Under the pieces are notes generated by a model, which saw only the letters and a list, made by a program, of their open reading frames with translations, was not told where the DNA came from and did no database searches. Position numbers and translations under genes: made by a program. Shown here one piece after another: positions 51,746-64,000 of a stretch of DNA of 64,000 nucleotides. The DNA is from Populus alba (taxonomy: Eukaryota; Streptophyta; Magnoliopsida; Malpighiales; Salicaceae), in contig NC_133293.1 of the NCBI RefSeq assembly GCF_005239225.2, positions 16,088,333 through 16,152,332 of the forward strand. Reading direction: 5' to 3'. The stretch's first letter is position 1, and each line of letters begins with the position of its first letter.

Positions 51746-52332
51746 TTCCGAGCACCCCGAAGTCGCAAGAGACTCGAACGAAAGGAGCACACAGGGGAGA
51801 CAGCCGGAGAAGTACGTGCAATACGACGTTTGTTCGCTCGTTTTCATTTCTCACCGACAGATGACTCGGATCATTTCTTTGGAACAAATCTCACCGTCTT
51901 GATCAGCCAGGTACTGTGCAGCTACTTGTTGACCACCAGTTTTGTGGGGGCCTCTGCTGCGAAGGAGAAGGAGGAGGGGGTGGGCTTGGAAAGGCGTGTC
52001 TTTTGAGGAACGACAGATTGAGATCCAGACAAGTTAATGCAGCTGAGCTACCCCTCCTCCCTCCCCTACGTAGACGCCGTTTTCAATTCCTTGTTTTATT
52101 ATATTATTATTGCTTCGGAAAAAAAACATATTCCTTTGTTTTATCTTCTCTTTTTTCAAAAAATTCACGTAGTAGCAACTACCAATGCCACCACCACGGT
52201 TAGGTGTCGTAATATTTATCTATTTATTTATTTTTATCTATTTGAATGGCATGTAGCTAAGCTGTCCGTGCTCACTGGTCAATGTTTGGTGCCCCCATTC
52301 ATCTTCTTTCTCCCGTGCTCCTACTCCCATCT

Positions 52333-52368
<36 letters not shown>

Positions 52369-55300
52369 AAGCGATAGATTGTTAAAAAGTGAATTATAGT
52401 TTTTATATTTTGTAGTATTATTGAAGATAAATTAAAAAATAATTTTGTCATTGTGGAAGTAGGAGTGAGAATGAATAAAAATATATGACTATTTCGAGTA
52501 TAATTACTAATATAATGACTTTTAATTTGATAAATATCTGTACTTGATTTCATATATATTTTTAAATCTAAAATAATTCCTGTAGTTTTTCTATTACTAA
52601 GCAAGTTAACCTTGTTTACTATACATGCATTGCATTTTAATTTTTTTTAAACGGGCTATTAAAAAAATGTTTAATTCACATAAAAAGTAGTTTTATTGTT
52701 AAAAAAAATTAAAAATATGGCCGCAAGCACATGAGCACGCTTTGTGAAAAAAGAGGTGATTACTGATTATCTTGCATATGAAGCACGAACAATCTTCCAA
52801 AAATAAAATCAAGTGGTATCAGGCTAGAGCTAGATCCTGATCTCATGTGAGACAGTGATGATGACTGCAATGATGATAATCACCGCCCCATCGTATCAGT
52901 ACCACACGATCATATACTACCAGGTTTATAGTACATTATAGTTATACAGCACTCTAAAAATGGCAACGACATTTATAATTTATTAGCAAAAGCTAAAATA
53001 CATTATGCTTTGAATGAAGCTTTATAAATACGTAATCGTGTGTTGGTACAGTAATTTTTTTTTTTTTTTTTTATTATTGAGTGAATAAAATTTAAGCATT
53101 TGAGCTAGTTTTTTTTTTAATCTTTTCATGTGGATGAATCAAAATAATATTTTAAAAACTTAAACACGCACATTAGAATTATTAAATAAAAAACTTAATT
53201 AAAAAAAAGTCCAGTACCAGGGGATTAGGTTATAGGACTAGGATAAATCAATAAAAAAAAATTAAAAACAACTATAAAATAATTAAAAAAAAACAATGTC
53301 AAACGATAAAATTAAAAAAAAAATGAGTGAGAAAAAAAAATATCGACTCGCATTAATTTTCTAAACTCGTGACCTTTGATCATTAAATTGGAAGCACAGT
53401 AAATATAAAAATCAGGAAGCCCAGTCCCAAACAAATCAAACATTGAATGACTAAACAGGAAAAAGAAACAATTACATGAAATGATCTACAAACAGAAAAT
53501 TATAATAAAAATAATGAGGATGAAAATTAAAATTAAAATCAAATTAAAAGGAAAAAAACAAAAATAAACTGGAGGGTTAAGTTGAAAAGTAAAAATATCT
53601 CAATAAAGTAAAAAACAAATCAGAAAAACAAAGGGCCAGTTTGAAAAAAAAAACATATAATATGATTGAATGATGAGAATTAAAACACCAAGAACATGGA
53701 GCGCTGAGGTGTGCATGAATAAATTATTATTGATGGACTAAATTGAAAATAAATATTTTTGTTATAAAATGACTAGGGAAAAGAATCAAAAGAGAAAAGA
53801 CCACTGCTAAAATATCGGAAACAAAAAGGGCAAGGGTGAATTTGTGAGGGTAGAAGAGGAAAAAAAAAGGGTGAGCCATTGCTTTCAAAAGTAACAGTAA
53901 AACAACAAATTTGGCTAGCAAGAGGTGCCATATACACCTCCCACACCGATGACACATATCTTGACTTGTGAAGATCACGACACGTATCTTGATTTATGAG
54001 ACCTATACTTGTATTTTGATTTTTTCAAGTTTTATCTTTAAATATAGATAATAATTATTTATTTATTTATTAACACATTATTTTTAATTAAGTTGATTTG
54101 CATGTATGCATAAAGTTTTTTATTTTAAATAAAAATGTTTATCGTGCAGTTTATACAAAACCCTATATATAGACACACACACACACACAAATAGTATTAT
54201 AACCGGTTGTTGATTTGTATATTTTACATTGCTCACAGACCATAATGCCTAACAAGAAAGTGCCAAATGCATCTTCCAAACTTTTCGAAACCCTAAAAAA
54301 AATCCCTGCAGCAGACACCGTTCTCCACTGTTAGGGGTCGCCCTCCTTCCTCTTGGTCAGTGTCCACAGGGAACCCCCTTTGTCTTTGGTGGTGTTGGTT
54401 CTAAATTTACAAAGCCATGGACATTTGACCAACCCCATCCCTCCCCCATGATTTCTCACCTGTTCCATTTATTTATTTTTTCACTAACTTTTCATTTTTA
54501 CGGGTTCAGATATACTGTCCATATTTTCTCTTGTTACATTGTGAAGCAACCATATGGTACAGCCTTTTTGACTTTTTCGCAAGTGTTTTTCAAGCTTTTA
54601 AATTAAGCTTATATCATTGCTGTATTCGATTGCGACCATCCTGGCCTTGTCCCTGTTACTGAAAACCTGACTGGTAATTACAGTTTTTTTTTTTTTTTTT
54701 CCCCTTCTGGGATCGGTAGTTAACGCTCAACAGTGCACCCCGATAACAGTTTTTGTTGGTCTTGACAATAATCTTGTTTTCTGGCTCAAGATTTGTTCTT
54801 GACAAGGTGACCCCAAGCAATATAATGGAGAAAAAACGATAGGAAGAAATTTAGCAATTGGAGTTAGCAGGAAAAAAGCATGCCAAGGAGGGGTGATACT
54901 GATACAGCCCCCAGGAGCTTTAAAAGGAGAAAAGCTATTTGAAAGAAGTGGGGTTTGAGGGAGGGTTCTCCAATTCCTCCATTTGTTCCTCACTGTGTTA
55001 TTCCTTTCTCCAGAACAAGTGTCTTTATTAGCAATGTTGACGCGGGCCATCTTTCTTTGCCGGTGTTTTCCATAAACACAACAAAAAAAACCTTGTATGC
55101 AAATACAAAACAAATTATCACAGAAAAACTACTAATTAGTATTAACAATCAATGTTAATCAATTATTGTTATTTAACTACAATAAGATAAGGCACGATTG
55201 GGTGTCTCTGTTCAACGTTTAAAAAGGGAAGAGACTAGAGTTTGGGTGGCAATTTACAAAGTGTAACCAAACAACTGTCTGCTGCCACTAGCCTGTGACA

Positions 55301-55404
55301 CATGATTTGGCCAGGGAAAAAGGTAACGCTAGAAACGAGAAAAAAAGTAAAAAGGGAGGTTGCAAGGTAATTATATAGTATGGAAAGAAAACCAGACCCC
55401 TATG

Positions 55405-55984
55405 CTCCCTCTCTCTCTCTCTCTCTCTCTCTCCCCTTTACGGTCACAGATCTTTGTTTTCGCTCAAACTGAAAAGCTATGCCTGAATATACAAACAAAA
55501 TAAGAAAAACCCAGAACCTAAACCAGGCCAAAGCCACACTCCTTCCTCTTATTTTTTCTCTGATTCTAATTAATTTATTTTTTGTCTCTCACCTTCCATT
55601 CCATGACCATAGTCTATGAATCATTGAGTTAACAAGACAAAGGTTTCCTCTCTGTCTGTTCCACTTCACCACCCAGGCACATCATACTGGTTCATATCCT
55701 GAGCCTCCACCTGTTTTTCTGGTTCCTTTTTTATCACCCCATCGTCTCTCTTTGTTTGACTAGATTCATGTGAATGATGTCTATGTAGTAAACCTTTGTT
55801 TTGGTTGGTAATGCAGTGGAATGAGAGAATTTTAAAGTAGCTAATTTTTTACTAGGTTAATGAGGAAAGTGAAAAAAAAAATAAGTTAAACCGAAGTCAT
55901 ACCTTTTGTTTTCCCATTTCATTTTTGTTCTTCTGTCTTGCATACATTTTTTTTTACGTTGGTCCCCTGCATTTTGGCTAAAAA
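55405..55984 (+). promoter_or_regulatory. S-acyltransferase gene leader with (CT)n
   Basis: A (CT)n tract at 55407-55433 lies about 550 bases before the start codon, followed by C/T-rich, mostly intron-like or UTR sequence. Pyrimidine-rich tracts near transcription starts are common in plants. No TATA box is convincing here. Confidence 0.35.
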
Positions 55985-58900
55985 ATGAGAAAGCATGGAT
56001 GGCAACTTCCATATCATCCCCTTCAGGTACTTCTTTTTTATTTTCCCCTTTTTGCTGCGTTATCTTTCAGTGTTTAGCAGCTTTATTGGATGCAAGTTTT
56101 GATCTTGAGTGTTCAATGTGAAGGTTGTGGCTGTTGCTGTATTTCTTGCTTTGGGGTTTGCTTTTTTATGTTGTTCTTTGCTCCTTTGTTGGGAAGAAGT
56201 TGTTCCAACATATTTAGCCATGGGAATCTACACTCCTCTGGTAAGCAAATTCACATATTTCCGTTTAGTAAATTTTTTATATATAATTTTTTACCTTGTG
56301 CCTTCAATATATCGAGCGGGCTTTAATAACCAAGATCTGTTTTTCCTCTGCTCGTTTCTAAAGCTCTTAGCTTTATTTTCTCTCATTCGGTTTTCCTTCT
56401 GTGTTGTTCTGTTATGGAGTTCTTTTATCTACAGATCCTTTCAAACATATCAAACATCTGTACTTACGTGAACGAGTTGATTGTCTCCCTGTGTCTGTTA
56501 CCTAAAACTATAACAAATGAGCCACGAATTTGATCCACAGATGATTTAATTTGTCACTTGTTGAAACAATAAGCATTGTCCCATTAGCTATTTTAGCCCT
56601 TGGCATTTGCCTATGTTAACAAATCGCGGATATTCGATACAGTATACTATTAATGTGGTCTTTGCAATGGATATCAAGCCAATCCTTGCAAATTCTATAG
56701 TTGGGACTATAATTTTACTTTCTCACTGACCTCTTTCGTTTATGGATTTCTCGTACGGGTCAAAATGCCCTTCACTGGCTGCTCTTTACACACACAATCT
56801 GGATTAATGTGGAACCATTGATTAATTCTGAATTCTATCCTTTCATGGTCTTGGGAATCAAGACAATCAGATCACCTTTGTGTCCTTTGAGAACATGAAT
56901 GGTGTGTATATGTTATAAGCTGGTGTATTGCCAAGTACAGAATAGAGAACTAAAATGCTTTCTACTCTGTCAACACAATAGGTTGATGATGCTGATAGCC
57001 GTTGATTTCCAAAATACAGAATTGGGCAGGATTTGAGTGTTACATGCTATGCATTTTCAGGTTTACCTAATTCTGTATTTAACAAACAACTTCACTTGCG
57101 TGATTCATTATACGCCTTAGCTAGAGGTTTTTCTGATTGATTTAATTTTGGATTGAGAAGCTAATAGGTTTGGATAGTGATATCAATATATTTATATCTG
57201 GCATGTTAACCCATGCTAGTCCAATCGATATCCTTCGACTTCGTGATATATTTGAAAACACTTCTCATTTTTTTCTGTTTAGCATGATCTAAAAACAATA
57301 ATTTTGTTTGTCAGAAAAAGTAAGTCTAAAATTTCAGTCATGCTACGGTTTTGACTTTCATTTCTGCTAACCATTACATGAGTTGGCCATTTTTATTAAA
57401 TAGCATAGAATGTGCATCTGTTTAGTCTTTGTTTATTAGCAACAACAAATACAGGTATGTAAAGTAGTTGGAACTTTTAATAACATCTACCTTTTCTTTT
57501 TCAGATTACTTGTGCCTTTGGCCTATATATTTGGTGTGCAGCTGCTGATCCAGCAGACCCTGGAGTTTTTAGATCTAAGAAGTATCTCAAGATTCCAGAC
57601 AGTGAAAAGCATAACCCACAGAAGGACTCAAAAACTTGGTGGAGGGTCAACTTCATCGATACATGATGCAAATACTTTTCTACTGTTGGAGGAAAATCTC
57701 TGGATAAAGAGGCGGTGGGTGCTGATGCAACTTTGAAAGAGCCAAATACTCAAATTGAGAAGGTGTCCTCAGGGAATTCATCTTGTCTTCAGTGGGTTTT
57801 CTTTCCTTGTGCTTTGATCTGTAATTGGTGCAGTTCGAGTGATGAAATTCTTCTGAGCTACAGATGAGTGAAGATGGCATGTTCTACTGCAGTTTGTGTG
57901 AAGTTGAGGTTGGTCGGAGTGCTTGAAGTCAGTAGTTTTTTATTTTTGAATTGTTCGGTAGAGTTCATAAATACACAGTGCCTTGGTTGAAATGCATAGT
58001 TTGGCACCCTCAAGAATTATGATTTTAATAATGTAGCATATATTTACAATTTTTTGGGTTTTTTCAAACATTTGCTTTATGAAAGAAAACATTTTCACAT
58101 TCAACCTGCTCAAAGCTAGAAAGCTAACAGCCATTGCACGCATCTTGGGTTCAATCTAAAGTTCTATTGTACTACTTTTGTGTTGCCAGTTCATGAAAGT
58201 TTCTGCTTATGAAATTATGATCCTGTACAGGTTTTCAAGTACAGCAAGCACTGTAGAGTATGTGACAAATGTGTTGATCGTTTTGATCATCACTGCAGGG
58301 TATGAGAGGTCTTATTTGTTGGGAATTTTTCATTTTTATTTTATCATCCTCATGCTCATTTTCTACTGGACTTCTGCAGTGGCTTAACAACTGTGTAGGC
58401 AAGAAGAACTACGGACAGTTTTTCACCCTTATGGTTTCTGCTCTCCTCCTGGTAAGCCCAAGCTTCCACATTCTTCCTTACCTGGAATCCTCAGATGGTC
58501 AGACCGCATCAATACCCTGTAATCCCTGGTCTATAAATAAAGGCTTAGGATTTTCCATATCTTAATTCTTAAATTTTTTCCATTCTTCCTTGTGCAAGTG
58601 CCTTTGATCCCTATCATCCTGAATCCAGACAGTGTTGTTGCCTATAATTCTGACAATTTGTCCATGCATGAACACTATGTTTTTAAAACAATTTCAGATG
58701 AGTCCAAGACAGTTGGGATATATATATATATCTTTTTTTTTCTCTTGAGTCCGCTGGTTGCCCTGCATTATTGGTCGATTGTCAAGTTCCTTTGGGGTCT
58801 ATGGCTTTACTGTTTGTGCTTAAATAGTTTCCCTATCATGTCTGAGATTCTTATCAAACAAGTTTTCACATCCTGAACTTCCTATCCTGATTCCCACGAG

Positions 58901-60977
58901 CAACCTCCCATTACTGAAGATTTCCCAGAGTAAGCCCTTCATTTTCAAGTCATTTTCGATGTAATTGACTATTGACAGGTATATACATGGTTTGTATTCC
59001 TTGGGCTTGAGATTGCAGCTTATTCTACAATGGTCGACTGGAATCCTTGTACTTATCTGCTGTTTTCTTGAGCGGAAGCGATTCGCTGTGGACATCTCTG
59101 CCAAGCTGGGAAGCAGTTTCTCTTTGGCCCCCTTTGTTATCGTGGTGGTGAGTGCTATTGATGTTTTGCTCTCAGAGTAACCCAACCTTTTCTTGGGTAA
59201 TCAGTTTTTTTTTCTTTAATGCTGTTTAAACATTTGCAAAGTTGCAAATCTGTTAGCTAAAAATGTAGAGAAATGATTTATTGTTATTTGTACTTCCTCA
59301 TTTCTCTGCACTAAACTAAAAGAATGTGTATATTCTTGCAGTCAGTGTGTACCATTTTGGCAATGATTGCCACCTTACCTCTTGCCCAGCTTTTCTTCTT
59401 TCATATCCTCCTTGTAAAAAAGGTAATGATGCCGATCATTTCTTTCTTCAAATTGTGCTTACTATTGTTTAATTATTCAATTGAGTAATATTTAATCTTT
59501 ATATAGAGCTTTCTTTTTTTTGCTTTCGTAATATCTGGGCAGGCAAGAGCTTCAATTTTTTTTTTTTATTACTATTTTTTTTATCCTATTCGGTTTCATT
59601 CCAAGTAGTTATTGCTTATTAGCTGATATCACAAAATTCCTGTACATGTCATAGGGAATCAGCACTTATGATTACATAATAGCTCTAAGGGAGCAGGAAC
59701 AAGAGCAACAGGGCGTTGAAGGTCAGCAGAGTGTTCAAATGTCTCCTGCCAGCTCACTCACTGGATTAAGCAGTGCAAGCTCATTTTCTACTTTTCACCG
59801 GGGTGCTTGGTGCACACCACCTCGTCTTTTTCTGGAAGATCAGGTACTTTTTACTAATCCATTCTTCTGCTGGGCATGCTTGTGCAATTGTGAATCCGTG
59901 AATTGTAAGAGGAACAATAACTTTGGCGTTTGCAGTTCAGTTGATTAATGATAGTTTTAGTTAATGGATTTTACAAGATTTTAATAGCGTGTGTAGCATT
60001 TGCACATACAACCTCTGTACAATTGCATAATTCACTTTATCTTTTGAGCTAATAGGCTGAGCAGTCGCTATATTGTGTTTCATTTTTAAGATTTTTTCTG
60101 TTCTATTTTCTGAATGCCTCGCACTCAGGCATGCACACGCTTTTAAAAGCACTGCGAAACTTCTTGATGCTACGGCAATTTTCTTTTTTTTCAGTTTGAT
60201 GTTGTTCCTCCAGAGACTGGATCTGTTAGCTCATTAGGAAAGAAGTCCATGAGAGAAGAACCAATCAAGAAAAAGAACCCTGCCACAGTAAAAATCAGTC
60301 CTTGGACATTGGCCAGATTAAACGCCGAAGAAGTTTCGAGAGCTGCAGCAGAGGCGAGGAAAAAATCCAAAATCCTGCAGCCTGTGACAAGACGGGAACC
60401 CCCTTTTGGGCTAGACACAGATAGCAGCTTTGGCAGCAGTGGCCATCGGATGGTCCCAAGGATTGACAATAATAGAAGGAGAGCTAGTAAGCGAATACGC
60501 TTTCCAGCTGACCTACCCATGGAGTCTGTAACTAGGACTTCCTGTATAACTCATGAGAAAGGTTTCACTGAGACATCTACAAGCTTGGCTCCTCTTCAGC
60601 GCGAGGCCCGTAGTGCTTTCCAGACCAGCCGAGCAATGTCAAGCTCAGCTGGGGTTGCTGCTTCTTCTCCTGAAAGCAGTTTAGACTCCCCAGATATCCA
60701 TCCTTTCCGGGTTTCCTCATCCGGAGCTGAAGAGTCCAGACGTCTCACAGGTCTATCTGTAGCTGGTGCTGTTTCTCACAATGCATTCCCAATTTCAAGG
60801 TCTACTAGTGATGGGTATGAAGCTTCTGGTGGAGAAGATAGTGACAGGGTTCCTTCCAGGATTGCTCAAAGGTCAGATAACTGGAGTAACCTCCTCTTCC
60901 ATGCTGATCGGGACGAGACTGTATTTAGAATGAAAGCATCATCTTCATCCAGCCAGGCTAACAATAGAGAACTTTGA
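55985..60977 (+). CDS. DHHC protein S-acyltransferase, frame damaged in exons 2-3
   Basis: Nine exons: 55985..56026, 56124..56240, 57505..57908, 58231..58299, 58380..58451, 59019..59147, 59342..59422, 59655..59843, 60195..60977. It is the counterpart of At1g69420 (PAT22). The Cys-rich catalytic domain is intact: [18 protein letters not shown] (exon 4) then [15 protein letters not shown] (exon 5), with the DHHC cysteine that forms the acyl-enzyme. Membrane segments, the family [15 protein letters not shown] motif and a long Ser-rich cytosolic tail follow. The enzyme palmitoylates cysteines of membrane proteins. Exon 2 is open, but its middle reads in a shifted frame where family members have a second membrane helix. 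Exon 3 (404 bases, not a multiple of 3) has a TGA at about 57664 and needs further indels to recover the conserved [15 protein letters not shown]. Either a local assembly error or a decaying gene; exons 4-9 are clean. Confidence 0.85.
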
Positions 60978-63752
60978 CGATGACTCTTCGATGAAGTTCG
61001 GTTCCTTTTGATTTCTGTGGGGAGAAGTTCAACATTCTTTCATTTATGGGCTAAGTACTTCAAGAACTGGCCACTTCGCCTATTGATATTGTATTTGGCT
61101 TTGGATTCTGGAATCAAGGGCCTCGCTAGAAGACGACACTGCTGTAAAAATGTTGTTGTACTTGCGTTCCTCTGAGCCGCAAGGAAGCTTTTTGCATGCA
61201 CTCTCATTGCAACCGTGGATCTCTGGCTGTTGCATTTGGTACAAAAAATTTGATCATGTGTTGTTTATAATGCTTGGATTGTATTCCCTTTGAAGGGTTT
61301 GTTGGACTCTCAAGATGGTTTCTTTTGTAGATTTAACTTAACATCCACAAAGAGTACCTCTGTATTGTTTCTCCGGGTTCTGTCAGTAGAACCAACAGGA
61401 GAAAAGCTTGGGGATGCTACAAAGAAATTTTTTTTAAAAAAAATGCAAAAGCAGCCCGAAGTCAATATGCTCTAATCCCTTTTCACTTCATTTTCTTTTA
61501 TGCTGGTATGGTGTTCTTGTTGAACTCCTGTTGGTTCAAGTGGAACCCAGAAATCACCAATAAATTATACAAAACACGTGGTGTGGGTAGTTCATTGTAG
61601 TTTTTGTACTGTTTACTCTCACAAATCATGAATTGGAATACTTAATCTGTTTAAGTTTAAATTAGTACTTTTTGAAAGTCTAAATTAGCGTCTAATTATA
61701 TATATATTTTTTGAAAGGAATGGTTGAGTTAAAAGATACAGGACTAAAGTACAAAAAACAGGTAAATTAGATGGTGTTCTATAATTTTATTTGGAAAGTT
61801 TATTTAAGTTCTTTATTTTTTTATATATACCAAGTAACAAGTCCCTATAATTTTTTTAAATTTAATTTTAGTATTAAATTTATATAATCTGTTGTAAACA
61901 GTGCCAATAATGGAAACTCGCTGCATCCAATTGCTGACTCATGAAAAACTATTTAGAACCCTTAAAATGATTTTGTCTTCAAAGGAGCCGGAATGGCAGA
62001 CCCTAATAGATGGGTTTTACAATTAGAACGCAATTTGCTGGTCAAGCAAACCACTCATCTTGTGACTATAAGCTGGTCAAGCAAGCCCCAACTGGAATGC
62101 AAAGTAGTGGTTAGAGTTTTAGATTATACTTGACGTCGTCGGTCGATAGCAGCACCCAATGAAAGCAGAAAATTATATGCAAGTTCTGGTATAAAAAAGA
62201 AAATCAATTTAACTAACCAAAACAAAAAACAAAAGCTGTCTTGTACCAAACACTCCCCATGATCTAAAAGGAGTAACTTTGTTGAAATCTCGGCAAGCTT
62301 TTACTTTCCATGGAACTTGGACAAAAATACCAGACTATGAACAGAAGCAGGGCAAATTTTCCAATAAAAAGGCAGGGGACTTCATCGGTAACTAATTTTA
62401 CACGCGCCGCTTCTTCCAATTCAGATGCATCAAGAATTGGCAAATGATAGCAAGACATCTAGAGATTCAGTTTGAACATCAACTTCGGTCTGCAGTACAC
62501 CAAAACCAGCATTCTGCATAACAGTAGATGCAATGATTGGCTAGAACATGCTGCACGAACAAAAAAAAAACCACCAACCTAGCCAATCAAATACAGTCCG
62601 GCAACAAGCAAACAGTAGATGCAATGATTGGCTGGAACTGGCTGTCTGTCACTGTCAAGCTACAAGCAAACACAAACCTAACAGTGGTGATATAAACTCA
62701 TCGGTATTATGTAACGTGATGTACTCTCTTAACAATGTTTTTTAATTGCATACGTGTTATACTTTTTAAATTTTGTTTATATTAACACATGTCTGAAAAT
62801 TTAATGATTTTCAGACAATTGAAAAACAAGTTTAACCGCGTTAATAAACACATTAGAAGCATCAAGAGTCACGAGGTCGTAGCAATTTGCAGACAAATGC
62901 TGAACTACTCCAGTCACCGATTCTTCTTGATAACAATGCGGCCACTGCTTAGCCAATTTACGCAGAAACCACTTAAAATAATAAAAAACATAGTCAAAAA
63001 GTTTGAAGCCAAACCTCATTCCTTAATAGCGTTTGTGATTTAGAATACACTGATTACTAATACATCTGAATCTCAGGGAATGATACATGCTTTTTCTTTC
63101 TTTCTTTTTAACTTACAATATCCCGATATTTACGTCCATTTTTTCAACTAGTTTTTTTTAAATCATAAAATTAATAATTATATAAACTTTTAAAAACTTT
63201 AAAATTTATTGATACTCAAATTAATAATATCTGAAAAAATAAATCTAAAACTTGACCATTTAAACTACTTCCCTCAATTTACATGCATCTTTTTAAGTTC
63301 AGTGTAAACCAATTTCAACCTTCTCTAGTCAAAACGGTCAAATTTTGGGATATATTTAACTGAACCACGTAAGACTACAATCTGGAGCTCTTTCTTGTAT
63401 TGCGGTATTATTATGTTTCTCTATTGAGCTGTGAATTCACCAATTACACTTAAATTGTATTCTCCCGAGCCACAATATCTGAAGCAGGTGCAGCATCCAA
63501 AATGCACAATTTGCTCAATTAGAGTCCTGTCCAATATTTAGCCAAACCAAGTATATGTAAAAAGAAGAGAGCCATAATAGTCTTACTTCAGATTATGGTA
63601 CACACAAGTTTCATATTCATTGCATTATCCACATAGAACTGAGTTCATCTACACGGGTACAAACTCTGTTAAGCTAAAGAGAAAAAAAAAAAAAAAAGGA
63701 AAACCAAAAACATGTATAGCAAACAAAAGGCATTGCACGGCCACTAACCTTG
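60978..63752. other. Spacer between S-acyltransferase gene and final gene
   Basis: The first 500 bases are likely 3' UTR of the S-acyltransferase gene. The rest is AT-rich, with a direct repeat (ACAGTAGATGCAATGATTGG at 62521 and 62612). No gene was recognised. The rightmost few hundred bases are likely the 3' UTR of the minus-strand gene. Confidence 0.4.
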
Positions 63753-64000
63753 TCAAGTATAGGTAACAGAAACAAAATGAGGGATCTTTCCATCATCAAA
63801 AGGCAAGCTGACATAGTCACCGGCAAACTCCTCAGCAACCCCCCAGACTAGCTCTCCGTGTACAGCCGTGCAATCCATGTAAATAACAGTAAACGCCGCG
63901 ATAATGTAAAGAAATAACATCGTTTGGAGAGCTGAAGGCACCACAATTCGAACAACAAAAGGCCAAATATTCCATGCGCTATCGATATTGCCAATATCCA
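63753..64000 (-). CDS. Unidentified membrane protein, C-terminal exon (partial)
   Basis: The minus-strand frame is open from the window edge to TGA at 63753, about 82 residues, with no splice acceptor needed. It reads SAWNIWPFVVRIVVPSALQT, then a strongly hydrophobic helix (MLFLYIIAAFTVIYM), then CTAVHGELVWGVAEEFAGDY and a soluble tail ending KIPHFVSVTYT. The hydrophobic segment and codon composition support a real exon of a membrane protein, but I do not recognise the family. By synteny the next Arabidopsis gene after At1g69420 is a multi-pass membrane protein (At1g69430), though I could not match this tail to it from memory. Confidence 0.6.
   Translation of the reverse strand, partial: DIGNIDSAWNIWPFVVRIVVPSALQTMLFLYIIAAFTVIYMDCTAVHGELVWGVAEEFAGDYVSLPFDDGKIPHFVSVTYT

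Larger units (their letters stand above)
43701..55404. other. Gene-poor region of about 12 kb
   Basis: I found no convincing gene over this stretch. It contains many microsatellites ((AAAAT)n at about 45005-45036, (TA)n at 45501-45521, two (TA)n(GA)n composites, (TA)n at 52335-52362, (AC)n at 54171-54188) and several MITE-like AT cores. An interspersed repeat with tRNA-like text lies at 50492-50790, and possible tRNA-derived fragments near 48750-48840 and 50108-50170. Between 47600 and 49400 the sequence is GC-richer and open on both strands for over 100 codons (49012-49375), but no protein family is recognisable. Confidence 0.4.

Noticed and set aside
51916..52399. Plus-strand frames with Gly- and Arg-rich segments
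   Set aside because: Composition is driven by local GGA and CT runs; there is no domain, splice structure or neighbouring exon.
52335..52604. Small open frames with poly-YI repeats over (TA)n tracts
   Set aside because: These come from reading microsatellite DNA and occur at every (TA)n locus in the window.
1..64000. CRISPR arrays, tRNA, rRNA and conserved microRNA precursors
   Set aside because: No regularly spaced repeats of array type were seen. I looked for the mature sequences of common plant microRNAs and for clear tRNA A/B boxes by eye and found none that were convincing; a covariance-model scan would be decisive.

Overview
This is a plant nuclear genome segment. Every gene is split by canonical GT-AG introns, and the products include plastid, mitochondrial, WRKY and S-acyltransferase proteins typical of a eudicot. 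AT-rich introns, many long (TA)n runs and small AT-rich inverted-repeat elements resemble Populus or another Salicaceae genome. That assignment is an inference from style, not a proven identity. Gene models were assembled by hand from splice sites and reading-frame continuity.

Layout, left to right: 3' end of a DUF538 gene (+); RETARDED ROOT GROWTH/DUF155 gene (-, 7 exons); a 3 kb gap with a MITE-like element; plastid division factor MinE1 (+, 2 exons); BUB3.3-like WD40 spindle-checkpoint gene (+, 9 exons); a 3.3 kb AT-rich gap; eIF5A (+, 5 exons); isopentenyl phosphate kinase (-, 12 exons); a 6.4 kb gap holding diverged repeats and a displaced copy of one IPK exon with its flanking introns; a WRKY3/4-type group I transcription factor (+, 4 exons); a DUF1336/EDR2-like gene (-, 9 coding exons); a 14 kb gene-poor region; a DHHC protein S-acyltransferase (+, 9 exons, reading frame damaged in exons 2-3); and the last exon of an unidentified membrane protein gene (-) cut by the window end.

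The gene order matches several Arabidopsis blocks recalled from knowledge. RRG, MinE1, BUB3.3, eIF5A and DHHC correspond to At1g69380-At1g69420. eIF5A-IPK corresponds to At1g26630-26640. eIF5A-WRKY4-DUF1336 corresponds to At1g13950-13970. The window therefore looks like the less fractionated ancestral arrangement from which the duplicated Arabidopsis blocks lost different members. The genes share no single pathway; the order is inherited synteny, not an operon-like system.

I found no clearly new biological system. The items most worth a second look are the orphan IPK exon copy bounded by 67-bp direct repeats, the clustered frameshifts in the S-acyltransferase gene, the repeat-rich first intron of eIF5A with two enhancement motifs, a GC-AG intron in the DUF1336 gene, and a (CT)n microsatellite acting as the polypyrimidine tract of an RRG intron.
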